Shown here piece by piece: positions 26,404 to 34,773 of a stretch of 58,829 nt of DNA (position 1 is the stretch's first letter; the number at the start of each line of letters is the position of its first letter). The position numbers were made by a program, and so were the translations under genes. The stretch is from positions 1-58,829 of the forward strand of contig JAPLIP010000033.1 of NCBI GenBank assembly GCA_026389065.1. Direction: 5' to 3'. The notes beneath the pieces were generated by a model. It did not search any database. It was not told where the DNA came from and saw only the letters and a program-made list of their open reading frames with translations. This stretch comes from Candidatus Dependentiae bacterium (GTDB taxonomy: Bacteria > Babelota > Babeliae > Babelales > Chromulinivoraceae).

Positions 26404-26412
26404 AACTTCCCC

Positions 26413-27096
26413 CTATCTGACAATAATTTGGTTTTTAAATCTTAAATCATATGAAACGTTCTTTTTTTTACTTTTTACAGGCAAAGACTCACAAATTGAT
26501 TTACAATGCTCTATGTCTTTTTGACTTGGCACATGCTGCATAGAACAAATCAAAGTAAGATTTGATTTACCCTTTTCTTTTAAAATGATTTCTGTATCGC
26601 AAATCCAATTGATTCCAAAACCTTGCTGAATTGATTCTGGAAGTTTTTCAAAAAATTGACGCATGCCCAAAATATTTGGTTCACAGCTACAGCTCAAAAG
26701 AGGAAGCTTTGCAACAATTTCCGAACTGAAATGATCTTTTGGGATAATTACATCGCTATCACAAGCCACAAACTTATCGTTGAGTAAAAAAAGTGGTTTT
26801 TGCAATTCTAAAGAAAAACAAATTTTATCTGTCTGGCATAAATGTACTTTCATAGAGCTCACCTCTGGAAACTGCTCACTTATTTTTAAGATTACGCCTT
26901 GAGGATCTTTAGTTGTTGCATACTGCGAGCAAATAGAAGAAGTTACATTGTTTTGAAAAGACTGCGACAATCCTTCATCTAGTAAAAAGACACACTGCTC
27001 TGGCAGAATTTGCTTAATATTTGTTTGAGTCTTTTTTATTAAAAAATACCCAAGCAAACAAATCAGAAATAAAACAAAGTATCTAATTACCTTCAC
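26413..27096 (-). CDS. ftsQ: FtsQ-like division protein, cysteine-rich
   Basis: A 227-aa protein with one N-terminal transmembrane helix (about 6-21) and an extracytoplasmic domain. Segments such as FPEVSSMKVHLCQTDKICF, LQKPLFLLNDKFVACDSD and VAKLPLLSC follow the POTRA/FtsQ pattern ('fP.v..v.V.r..P..l.i.v.e..P.a.....iD..G.vf...LP.l'). Its position directly before ftsA-ftsZ supports FtsQ. It is short for the family and has 12 Cys, 11 of them outside the membrane helix, which is unusual. The start codon is GTG (27096) after AGGGGG. No mur genes lie beside it as they do in classical dcw clusters. Confidence 0.68.
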   Translation of the reverse strand: MKVIRYFVLFLICLLGYFLIKKTQTNIKQILPEQCVFLLDEGLSQSFQNNVTSSICSQYATTKDPQGVILKISEQFPEVSSMKVHLCQTDKICFSLELQKPLFLLNDKFVACDSDVIIPKDHFSSEIVAKLPLLSCSCEPNILGMRQFFEKLPESIQQGFGINWICDTEIILKEKGKSNLTLICSMQHVPSQKDIEHCKSICESLPVKSKKKNVSYDLRFKNQIIVR

Positions 27097-27184
27097 CGCG
27101 CCCCCTAACTTGAAGCAACATTTAATTGATTACTTTGTTTCTACTCGCTTTGATAAAGCAAAGTCAAGAATCTCGCTAAAAAAG

Positions 27185-27219
27185 AAAGGCTCTTGCGAAT
27201 TGATAGCGCAAGAGCCTTT
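27185..27219 (-). terminator. Terminator between the 27240 gene and ftsQ
   Basis: A perfect 13-bp stem AAAGGCTCTTGCG (27185-27197) / CGCAAGAGCCTTT (27207-27219) with a 9-nt loop. On the minus strand it is followed by a T-rich run, so it separates the upstream minus-strand genes from the ftsQAZ block. Confidence 0.8.
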
Positions 27220-27239
27220 AATAAAATACTATTTTAACA

Positions 27240-27836
27240 CTAAACTTTAGTTATCATTCGATCGATAAAAGTTCCATGTTTTTTATCAACCCAATCTTCT
27301 AAGGCCTTGCGATACTCATTTTTTAATTTTTTATATAATTTATCTTTTTTATCGACACCCATCATGCGACCTTGAAGCATATGAAGTTCTGTCGGAGTTC
27401 CTTCTTTTAAAGACAAGTCCATGTGATCAATTAGCCATTGATCTTCTGAGATAATTTTTAAAGTCTTTGCAATTGCAGAGCAGGCTTTATTTGAAGGACC
27501 CTCTTTTACAATCGCCATTTCCCACAACTTTTTCAATTCTTTAAAAGAAGTTGCATTTTGACCATAAACTACCAACTTTAATAGATCACCTTGATACAAT
27601 AAAATCCATTGATTCAAAAATAATCTACGCACCATAGAAACCTGCGAAGAGTTAACCCCACGGGTTAAAAAGGCCTGAACCGGCATATCAAGCTCAATAC
27701 TTTCATAGGTGCTAGCCGGCTGCTCGATAGAAACTTCTGCAGGCTGCTGCAAGAATAAATCCCATATAAAAAAACTGGCGGCAAAAAACAGTAAAAAACT
27801 AACTACAAAAGTAAAAACAATATTACGAACTTTCAT
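27240..27836 (-). CDS. Membrane-anchored protein of unknown function
   Basis: A 198-aa protein with an N-terminal hydrophobic helix (about 8-28, FTFVVSFLLFFAASFFIWDLFL) and a polar, mostly helical extracytoplasmic part. It has 'TRGVNSSQVSMVRRLFLNQW', a region resembling a small globular domain (about 75-130), and a Lys-rich helical end. No family is recognised. AAGGAGAG lies just before the ATG. It follows the rlmB-like gene by 19 bp in the same direction and ends at a strong terminator. The neighbouring division block gives only weak grounds for an envelope role. Confidence 0.65.
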   Translation of the reverse strand: MKVRNIVFTFVVSFLLFFAASFFIWDLFLQQPAEVSIEQPASTYESIELDMPVQAFLTRGVNSSQVSMVRRLFLNQWILLYQGDLLKLVVYGQNATSFKELKKLWEMAIVKEGPSNKACSAIAKTLKIISEDQWLIDHMDLSLKEGTPTELHMLQGRMMGVDKKDKLYKKLKNEYRKALEDWVDKKHGTFIDRMITKV

Positions 27837-27855
27837 ACTCTCTCCTTACAAAAAA

Positions 27856-28710
27856 TTATTGAATTTTTTTAAACTGATTCCCCATTAAAAACATTAAAAT
27901 TCCAGCAGCAACAGAAGCGTTGTAAGAAATATCAGCTCTACGCTGTGGAAGTAAAATCCGAGTTCCATATTTTAAAACTTCTTTGGAAACCCCAGACTCT
28001 TCACTGCCAATAACCAAAGCGGCCGGAGACTTAAATTCTACGGTAGATGCATTTTCACCAGCGCCCAAAGTTGCTAAATAAATACCATATCCACGATTTT
28101 TTAACTCTTGCATCACAAAACCCATTGATGGAGCAATAAAGATTCTTGCATGCTCTGACAAGCCGGCAGAAGCTTTAATTGCAGCAGAAGTAAGAGGTGC
28201 GCTGTTTTTACTACAAAGTACAATTCCATCAACGCCCGTACAATAAGCAGATCTTATGATTGCTCCCAAATTTCTAACATCTTGAACACCATCAAGAACA
28301 ACCAAAAATGGAAACTTTTGAGGTTCAAACATATTTTTTTCAAATGGGAACGGAGAAACAAAGAGCACAATTCCTTGATGATCAGTTGACCCTGTCATAT
28401 TTTCAAGAACTTCACGCGTCACAAACTGAATAGGAATATGTTTTGGCAAAAGCTCTTGAATAGCTGGCCATGATTTGACCGGAGCTTTTGTGGTATAAAC
28501 CATGCTTATTTTACGACGTTTTGCCTGTAAAGCTTCAAGGGCTGCATGAACTCCATAAATAAAATCAGCATATTTTTCAGGAGAATTTCCAGGGGTAATT
28601 CTTGGTGTACTTTTTGGTATACTTTTTTTTGACGACACCAGAACACTTTTATTTGAAGCAACACTTCTTTTTAATGATATATTATTTTTTCCAGACTTGT
28701 TATTTTTCAT
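27856..28710 (-). CDS. rlmB: TrmH/SpoU-family rRNA methyltransferase, RlmB-like
   Basis: A SPOUT-fold 2'-O-ribose methyltransferase; RlmB modifies G2251 of the 23S P-loop. The protein has about 284 aa: a Lys/Ser-rich N-terminal extension (about 1-45), a substrate-binding domain beginning 'FIYGVHAALEAL', then the knotted catalytic domain with DVRNLGAIIRSAYCTG (motif 1, Arg), VIGSEESGVSKEV (motif 2) and ISYNASVAAGILM (motif 3). The ATG at 28710 is preferred to 28755 because AAGGGTG sits right before it and the longer form would add only a hydrophobic, unconserved leader. The basic N-terminal extension is longer than in most homologues. Confidence 0.88.
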   Translation of the reverse strand: MKNNKSGKNNISLKRSVASNKSVLVSSKKSIPKSTPRITPGNSPEKYADFIYGVHAALEALQAKRRKISMVYTTKAPVKSWPAIQELLPKHIPIQFVTREVLENMTGSTDHQGIVLFVSPFPFEKNMFEPQKFPFLVVLDGVQDVRNLGAIIRSAYCTGVDGIVLCSKNSAPLTSAAIKASAGLSEHARIFIAPSMGFVMQELKNRGYGIYLATLGAGENASTVEFKSPAALVIGSEESGVSKEVLKYGTRILLPQRRADISYNASVAAGILMFLMGNQFKKIQ

Positions 28711-28877
28711 AACACCCTTGCACAAAACAGATAAAGATATATTTAAGAGTATCAAATCAAGACCATATTTTCTAGAATTTAAATAAAAATAAGGTTGTAG
28801 AACCGATTCTTTTCTGTTTTAATCATATAAAATCTAAAAAATATTTTACTCTCATCAAAAAAAGCGCTGATAAAAAT

Positions 28878-29960
28878 ATGAATTACACGACCTGGATAGA
28901 AATTAACAAATCAGCCCTCGAACACAACGTCAATCAATACAGACTTTGGCTTCCAAAAGAAACTGAGATAGCACCAGTGGTCAAAGCAAATGCCTACGGA
29001 CATGGACTTACAGAAATAGGCATGCTGCATGAGCAAAACAAGCTTATCACCAGACTGTGTGTTGCAAATACACTAGAAGGCATATATCTAAGAAAAGCTG
29101 GCGTCACAAAGCCAATTTTAGTTCTTGGGTTTATAAATACTGATCTTCAAGACATTGCTCAGTACAATTTAGATATGATCGTATCAGACCTTGCAATAAT
29201 AAAAGCGCTCAACAAGCTTGGCGAAAAAAACAGTAAAAAAATAAACGTACATTTAAAAATAGACACTGGACTATCGAGGCTTGGGATTTTACCAGCAGAG
29301 TTTCCAGTCTTTGCAGATATGATTAAAAATTCGGTATTCTTAAACCTTCAAGGCATTTGTTCACATTTGATAGAAGCTAGCAATCAAGAATCGGTTCACC
29401 TTCAAGAAGAGCTTCTATCTCCTTTTTACCAAGAAGATATTGAAATGCACACTTCAAACTCACACGGCAGCTTGGTCAGTAAAAATAAATATTCTTTTGC
29501 TCGCATAGGAGCTGGAATTTATGGATATTTACCAGAAGCAGACCCAACCCTTCAAAGTTTATTACAACCGGTTTTAGCTTTAAAAACTAGAGTGATTGGA
29601 CTAAAAGAAATTCCTTCAGGACAAACCGTTGGATATGGTCGCACATACACTGCAACCCAGCCAACAAAGTTAGCAATTTTAGGCATGGGATACTACGAAG
29701 GCATCGATCCTGACCTTGCAAATACCGGTCGGGTTTTAATGCGGGGCCAATTTGCTCCAATTGTTGGAAGAGTAAATATGAACTATTTCACCGTTGACGT
29801 AACACACATTGCACAAGTTAAGCGCCACGATGTTGCAACTGTTTTAGGAAAAGACGGAAATCATTCCTTAAGCGCTTATGACTGGCGTATCGGAGCTAAA
29901 AAGAATGTTCGAATATTTTTAGCTAGGCTTAACAATACCATCCCAAAAATTATCGTTTAA
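28878..29960 (+). CDS. alr: Alanine racemase
   Basis: PLP enzyme converting L-Ala to D-Ala for peptidoglycan. The 360-aa protein has the PLP-lysine motif PVVKANAYGHG (Lys36), the barrel motif HLKIDTGLSRLG, NSHGSL, and the C-terminal domain with GYGRTYTA (second catalytic Tyr region), ILGMGYYEGID and GRVNMNYFTVDVT. Length and order are standard. It stands alone among minus-strand genes and converges with comF with 3 bp between the stops. Confidence 0.96.
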   Translation: MNYTTWIEINKSALEHNVNQYRLWLPKETEIAPVVKANAYGHGLTEIGMLHEQNKLITRLCVANTLEGIYLRKAGVTKPILVLGFINTDLQDIAQYNLDMIVSDLAIIKALNKLGEKNSKKINVHLKIDTGLSRLGILPAEFPVFADMIKNSVFLNLQGICSHLIEASNQESVHLQEELLSPFYQEDIEMHTSNSHGSLVSKNKYSFARIGAGIYGYLPEADPTLQSLLQPVLALKTRVIGLKEIPSGQTVGYGRTYTATQPTKLAILGMGYYEGIDPDLANTGRVLMRGQFAPIVGRVNMNYFTVDVTHIAQVKRHDVATVLGKDGNHSLSAYDWRIGAKKNVRIFLARLNNTIPKIIV

Positions 29961-29963
29961 AAT

Positions 29964-30650
29964 CTACAATGCTCGACAGGCAACAACCATATTAATCGAT
30001 GCTGGTTTTAATTTGATAAAAACCTTTGCCGCCTCAATGGCTGTTGATCCTGTTGTGCAAGAATCATCAACCAGCATTATGTGCTTTCCTTTGATATCAA
30101 AATCAAACTTTTCAAGCTCAAAAGCTCCTTTTACATTGCATCTACGATCCACTTGTTCAACCTTTACTTGATACTCAGTCTTTTTAACGCGCTTTAAACA
30201 ATTAATGACCGGGATAAAAGATTTGCTTTTCGAAAACTCAGAAAGTTTATCAGCAATCAACGAGGATTGGTTAAATCCACGCTTCATCAAGCGAGTCCAA
30301 TGCAAAGGAATAGGAATAAGGCAATCCACCTGAACCATTGAAATAACCGACTTTTTCCATATCAATTCAGCAACCTTTTCGATAACTGATGGATCGCTGC
30401 GATATTTGGCAAAAAGCATCGGCCTGAGCGGCTCTGTGTACCTAGAAACCGCATAGACCGTTAAAATATAATTATCATTTAATTGAAACATTTTTGGAGC
30501 AACCGGTTCAAGAGACTGCTCGCATTGATTGCACAAAATAACACGAAACGGACAATGAGCACGACATGAAAAACAAAGCGGCGGAGATAAAAAATATGCC
30601 AAAACTTCATACAAAAATTTAGGCCAATAAAAAATCGCTCCCAAGCTCAT
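29964..30650 (-). CDS. ComF-family phosphoribosyltransferase-like protein
   Basis: A 228-aa protein with an N-terminal four-Cys zinc finger (CFSCRAHC...LCNQCEQ, about 22-43) and a type I PRTase domain with the PRPP loop HIMLVDDSCTTGST near residue 193. RGFNQSSLIA is the conserved ComF 'RGFNQa..lA' motif. ComF proteins support DNA uptake and replication-fork handling in competent bacteria; the enzymatic role is unclear. It follows lspA with a 1-bp overlap of stop and start. Confidence 0.9.
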   Translation of the reverse strand: MSLGAIFYWPKFLYEVLAYFLSPPLCFSCRAHCPFRVILCNQCEQSLEPVAPKMFQLNDNYILTVYAVSRYTEPLRPMLFAKYRSDPSVIEKVAELIWKKSVISMVQVDCLIPIPLHWTRLMKRGFNQSSLIADKLSEFSKSKSFIPVINCLKRVKKTEYQVKVEQVDRRCNVKGAFELEKFDFDIKGKHIMLVDDSCTTGSTAIEAAKVFIKLKPASINMVVACRAL

Positions 30651-31129
30651 TATTTTTCATCTCGTAAGAAAAAATAACTCAAACACATAGCGCCACAAGT
30701 AATTGCCACATCAGCAACGTTAAAAACTGGAAAATACCAATCAAATGCATGCAGCTGTATAAAATCAACTACCCCTACAAAAAAAAGTCTATCTATAAAG
30801 TTTGAAACGCCGCCAGACAAAATAAGAAAACAAGAAGCAAGCATTCCACTATGCAAGGCAACGAGTCGTATGTACCAAGCAAAATAAATCAAAATCGAGG
30901 CAATTAAAAACATTCCTAAGACAAAATAAAAGCCATCAAGCCCGCTACCAATGCTCCACGCAATGCCTTGGTTGTAGGTAAGATAAATATTAAAAAAAGA
31001 TGTTATTTCTTGTGACTCTACCTGACCGGACACAACTAAATACTTTGTGACTCTGTCTAGCAAAAATGGTACACAAAAAAACAATGAGAACAATCTTATT
31101 TGCAGCCAACTAACGTATTTGCGCATCAT
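30650..31129 (-). CDS. lspA: Lipoprotein signal peptidase LspA
   Basis: Aspartic membrane protease that cleaves the signal peptide of diacylated prolipoproteins. The 159-aa protein has four hydrophobic helices, the conserved 'LTYNQGIAWSIG' (family N-x-G-aa-f), LSGGVSNFIDR (Asn110, catalytic Asp113) and FNVADVAI (catalytic Asp140). The start lies inside the end of pheT (20-bp overlap), suggesting coupled translation. It completes the pathway whose first step (lgt) is at 48247. Confidence 0.95.
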   Translation of the reverse strand: MMRKYVSWLQIRLFSLFFCVPFLLDRVTKYLVVSGQVESQEITSFFNIYLTYNQGIAWSIGSGLDGFYFVLGMFLIASILIYFAWYIRLVALHSGMLASCFLILSGGVSNFIDRLFFVGVVDFIQLHAFDWYFPVFNVADVAITCGAMCLSYFFLRDEK

Positions 31130-33428
31130 GTTTCTTTACCGCCTTTGTGACAGATTCTACAATTTCATCTAAATCTTTTTTTGTCATCGTTTTTTCTCGA
31201 TTGCTCATAGTATAACGAAACGTGACAGAGCGATGATCAGGCCACTGATCTTTTTCAAAGAAATCAACCAGCTCAACCGACAAGATAAGCTCATGTGCTG
31301 CGATGATATCTTTTTTTAGCCTATCAACGGTAACTTTTAGAGGAATTAAAAGACTCATGTCATAAGAAACATCTTGATATTTTGACCAAGGCTTAAACTG
31401 CTGACTATTGAATGTGGCAAGCTCTAAAAGCTCACCATCTAGCTCAAAAACAAACGCGCTTCCTGAAATAATTTCATGCATCCACTTTCCTGACATCATC
31501 CCCGCAAAGCCAATACATTGATCTCCCACTAAAAGCCTTGCAACCTTGTGCTGATCATACCAAGCTGGAATAATTCCATCCGGTTTTTCCCACACAACAT
31601 CTATCTTACACAAGTCCCACAAGCCTTGCAGCTCTTGTTTTACGACGTAAAAATCAACATCTTTTTTATCAAAAATTATACCAGAGAGAGATTTTTTCTC
31701 ATTGATTACTGATGGCGAGGACAAATCATCGCTTTTTGACCATGTGCGATTATACTCAAATAATCGAATATGATCACTATGAGCAGCATTACACTCAACG
31801 CCCTTGAGCAAATGGGGCACAAGCGAAGTAACCAAAGTGGTCCAATTTTCAGACAAAGGATTTCTGACTTTAACAGCACTTGAGATATCAACCTTCAATC
31901 GCTGCACAAAAGATTGATCATAGAGCAAATAATCACGTACTTCGTGCATTGCCATGCCATAAGCTAAATGATTTTTAACTTTTGAAATGTTATCAACAGC
32001 ATTCAAACTAAATGGGGCTATTGACCTTGATGGCAATTGTTGATCAACATTTTCAAACCCATACGACCGAACAATTTCTTCTAAAATATCTTCTTGTATG
32101 CCAACATCTTTTGTTGTTCGATAGGTCGGTACAGTAACGCGATACGAAAATCCTTCCATCTCAACACAAAAGCCCAGAGAGGACAATGTTTTCACGATAA
32201 AATCTTTTGTCATGGGCATGCCGATTCGAGCTTGAATAAATTCATGAGAAATTTCACAAATTATTGGCTCATAAACTGCACCAACAGAAACAATTGGGTC
32301 ACTTGAGGGCTTTAACATTTCTGATTGCTGAGCAAGGTATAAAAATCTTTGAATTGAAACTATGTTTTGCATTGGATCTAGATGTTTTTCAAATCTAATA
32401 GACGCTTCAGTTCTTAATTTAAAATGTTGAGCAGATTTACGAATAGTCAAAGGATCAAAGCCAGCAGCTTCAAGAATAATATTTTTAGTGCTGCCTGAAA
32501 GTCCAGAATCTTTACCACCCATTATACCAGCAAGTGAAACAGGTGACTGGTTATTTGCAACAACTAAATCTTGCTCTGTTAATTTTAACATCTGTCCATC
32601 AAGTAAATGGAGCATTTCACCTTTTTTGGCTTTTCGAATTAAAATTTCTTTATTTGCAAAATCTTTGGCATCAAAAACATGCATTGGATGGCCAGTATCG
32701 AACATGACATAATTTGTGAGATCGACAACGCCACCAACTGGCTTTGCGCCAAGACTAAGCAATCGAATCATTATCAAAACAGGACAATCTTTTTGTGAAA
32801 TATTGTTGCTCTCAAGTGCTGCAAAGCGAGTGCATGCAGCATCCCTGATTAAAACAGAAAGAGAATTTTTTAGATCGTTTGAATGAATTATTGGCCTGTT
32901 TGCTAAAACATCACTCAATGGCTTAAGTTTTATATGTAAAAAAGCAGCTACTTCACGAGCTATGCCATAATGCCCCCACAAATCAGGACGATGATTAATT
33001 GATTTGTTATCAACATCTAAAACATAATCTACAGGTGCTATCTTATCTCTCCATGAACCATCTGCAGCATCTTTTTGACTGACATAGACAGCAGGAATAA
33101 GCCCATCTCTTTCATTACAAAATTCTGACATGCTCATCCATCTTAAAGATGCATGTTCTTGAAACACCATAAACATTTGGCCCACAATGGCATCAGACCT
33201 AAATGGCAACTCAGCCGTCTTTCCAAGCTGAGGACAGATACATGTAATTTTAGTTTTCTCAATAGAAACCACTTGTGCCAAAAACATCTTTTCTGGCTGA
33301 CAAACAACCCGCTCAAATGATTCAATTTCAGCTGTGCGCGTGTTAAATAAATGAACTAAAGAATCAACGTTAATTTCGGCCAGAGAACAATCCAGATAAT
33401 CCACAAGCCAGGAAAGCAATATTTTCAC
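31110..33428 (-). CDS. pheT: Phenylalanine--tRNA ligase beta subunit
   Basis: Large subunit of the heterotetrameric PheRS. The 772-aa protein shows the domains in order: N-terminal helix, EMAP/OB-like tRNA-binding domain (about 45-150, MFLAQVVSIEKTKI), B3/B4 editing domain (about 200-370, with DLTNYVMFDTGHPMHVFDA), B5 (about 395-475), catalytic-like core (about 490-670), and the C-terminal FDX-ACB domain (PWSKYQDVSYDMSLL...RSVTFRYT). The length is standard. pheS, normally directly upstream, is not here; the upstream neighbour is the divergent rpmG. Confidence 0.97.
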   Translation of the reverse strand: MKILLSWLVDYLDCSLAEINVDSLVHLFNTRTAEIESFERVVCQPEKMFLAQVVSIEKTKITCICPQLGKTAELPFRSDAIVGQMFMVFQEHASLRWMSMSEFCNERDGLIPAVYVSQKDAADGSWRDKIAPVDYVLDVDNKSINHRPDLWGHYGIAREVAAFLHIKLKPLSDVLANRPIIHSNDLKNSLSVLIRDAACTRFAALESNNISQKDCPVLIMIRLLSLGAKPVGGVVDLTNYVMFDTGHPMHVFDAKDFANKEILIRKAKKGEMLHLLDGQMLKLTEQDLVVANNQSPVSLAGIMGGKDSGLSGSTKNIILEAAGFDPLTIRKSAQHFKLRTEASIRFEKHLDPMQNIVSIQRFLYLAQQSEMLKPSSDPIVSVGAVYEPIICEISHEFIQARIGMPMTKDFIVKTLSSLGFCVEMEGFSYRVTVPTYRTTKDVGIQEDILEEIVRSYGFENVDQQLPSRSIAPFSLNAVDNISKVKNHLAYGMAMHEVRDYLLYDQSFVQRLKVDISSAVKVRNPLSENWTTLVTSLVPHLLKGVECNAAHSDHIRLFEYNRTWSKSDDLSSPSVINEKKSLSGIIFDKKDVDFYVVKQELQGLWDLCKIDVVWEKPDGIIPAWYDQHKVARLLVGDQCIGFAGMMSGKWMHEIISGSAFVFELDGELLELATFNSQQFKPWSKYQDVSYDMSLLIPLKVTVDRLKKDIIAAHELILSVELVDFFEKDQWPDHRSVTFRYTMSNREKTMTKKDLDEIVESVTKAVKKHDAQIR

Positions 33429-33517
33429 AAAAAGCCTTTTTTATAAGAAGAAAGTACAATCCAAAATAGTATAAAACAAAACAAATTTCACACAACTACA
33501 AATCCTTGAGAACATCC

Positions 33518-33546
33518 TAGACTAATTAGTAGAATGGCTTTATAAT
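33518..33546 (+). promoter_or_regulatory. rpmG promoter
   Basis: TAGACT (33518-33523, 4 of 6 to TTGACA) and a perfect TATAAT (33541-33546) are spaced 17 bp, 43 bp before the rpmG start. Confidence 0.65.
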
Positions 33547-33588
33547 GAGAGAAAAATAGTTATTATTTCCACTAAAGGATTTCAAACC

Positions 33589-33750
33589 ATGGCAAAAAAA
33601 GGCAATCGCCAAATTATTAAGCTTAAAAGCTCACAAAGCCCTCATTTCTATTCAACTTTTAAAAACAAAGTGAATACAACTGGTCGCCTTGAACTTAAAA
33701 AATATGATCCTGTTGTTAGACGTCATGTCATGTACAAAGAAGAAAAATAA
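33589..33750 (+). CDS. rpmG: 50S ribosomal protein L33
   Basis: A 53-aa basic protein reading [16 protein letters not shown], then [29 protein letters not shown]. It is colinear with the E. coli-type L33 ('IKLvSSa.tghfYtT.KNkr..[17 protein letters not shown].yKE'). It has no Cys, so it is the zinc-independent (C-minus) form. A usable AAAGGA lies 9 nt before the ATG, a good promoter precedes it and an AT-rich hairpin follows. It is too short for usual ORF-length cut-offs. Confidence 0.95.
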   Translation: MAKKGNRQIIKLKSSQSPHFYSTFKNKVNTTGRLELKKYDPVVRRHVMYKEEK

Positions 33751-33788
33751 ATAAAAACACGAATAAGTTTCGTTTATTTTATTTATTT
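33751..33788 (+). terminator. Possible weak terminator after rpmG
   Basis: An AT-rich imperfect hairpin centred on CGAATAAGTTTCG, with flanking A-rich and T-rich arms, ends in a run of T. Stability is low because the stem is nearly all A-T. Confidence 0.3.
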
Positions 33789-33823
33789 TTTTGCATTTCT
33801 TAGCTCAAGAAAGAAATATATTC

Positions 33824-34729
33824 ATGGGAACAATTCTTTTATTCTACAAGTATGTTGACATTCAATATCCTGTTAACATTCAAAAATGGCAAAGAGAGCT
33901 TTGCTCAAAATTAGGCCTAACCGGTCGAATTATCCTTGCGCATGAAGGAATAAATGGTACCGTTGGCGGAACCGATGAGTCTACTACCGAATATATCAAA
34001 GCACTCAGCGAGCATCCTTTGTTTGGAGATATCGATTTTAAAACAGCGGATGGCGGATCCCAGGCATTTCCAAAAATGAAAATTTTTGTGAAAAATGAGA
34101 TCGTCAACCTTGGAGTTGATCCTACTCAACTTACAGTTAAAGACGGTGGAAAACATCTTACTCCAGAGCAAGTACACGAGCTTCTATCAAACCCACCTCA
34201 AGATTTAGTTATTTTAGACACCCGAAACAACTATGAATCAGCTGTTGGAACATTTCAAGGGTCAATAACTCCTGACATTCGATACTTCAGACAATTTCCA
34301 CAATACATCGATGAAAACGTTGATCAATTCAAAGACAAGACCGTTTTGATGCACTGCACTGGCGGTGTGCGATGTGAACGAGCAACAGGCTATCTTAATC
34401 AAAAAAAAGTAGCTAAAGAAATTTATCAAGTTTCTGGCGGAATACATCGATACATTGAGAAATTCCCAGATGGCTTTTTCAGAGGAAAAAATTACGTATT
34501 CGATCAAAGAATTACCGTAAAAGCAAACGATGACATCTTGGGAACCTGCTTACACTGTAAAAAGCCAAGCGATGAATATTTCAATTGCTTAAATGCACTT
34601 TGTAACAAACATTTCACTTCTTGTGGCGACTGCATTACATCATTTAACAAAGCTTGCAGCCAAACATGCCAAAGCTTACTTTTACAAAAAAACACACCAG
34701 AAAGAACGCCTCTTCAAAAAATAACTTAA
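33824..34729 (+). CDS. trhO: tRNA uridine-34 hydroxylase TrhO (rhodanese family, YceA)
   Basis: Oxygen-dependent tRNA U34 hydroxylation, first step to cmo5U/mo5U. The 301-aa protein has the YceA N-terminal domain ('LLFYKYVDI', GRIILAHEGINGTVGG), a rhodanese domain with VILDTRNNYE and the active-site loop MHCTGGVRCE, and a Cys-rich C-terminus (CLHCKKPSD...CLNALCNKHFTSCGDC). The ATG at 33824 matches the usual family start; the TTG at 33791 would only add an unconserved leader. It is followed 44 bp later by murB. Confidence 0.92.
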   Translation: MGTILLFYKYVDIQYPVNIQKWQRELCSKLGLTGRIILAHEGINGTVGGTDESTTEYIKALSEHPLFGDIDFKTADGGSQAFPKMKIFVKNEIVNLGVDPTQLTVKDGGKHLTPEQVHELLSNPPQDLVILDTRNNYESAVGTFQGSITPDIRYFRQFPQYIDENVDQFKDKTVLMHCTGGVRCERATGYLNQKKVAKEIYQVSGGIHRYIEKFPDGFFRGKNYVFDQRITVKANDDILGTCLHCKKPSDEYFNCLNALCNKHFTSCGDCITSFNKACSQTCQSLLLQKNTPERTPLQKIT

Positions 34730-34773
34730 TTTCAGCATCTGGTTTATAGATTAAAAGTCTAAAAAAGGACAGA

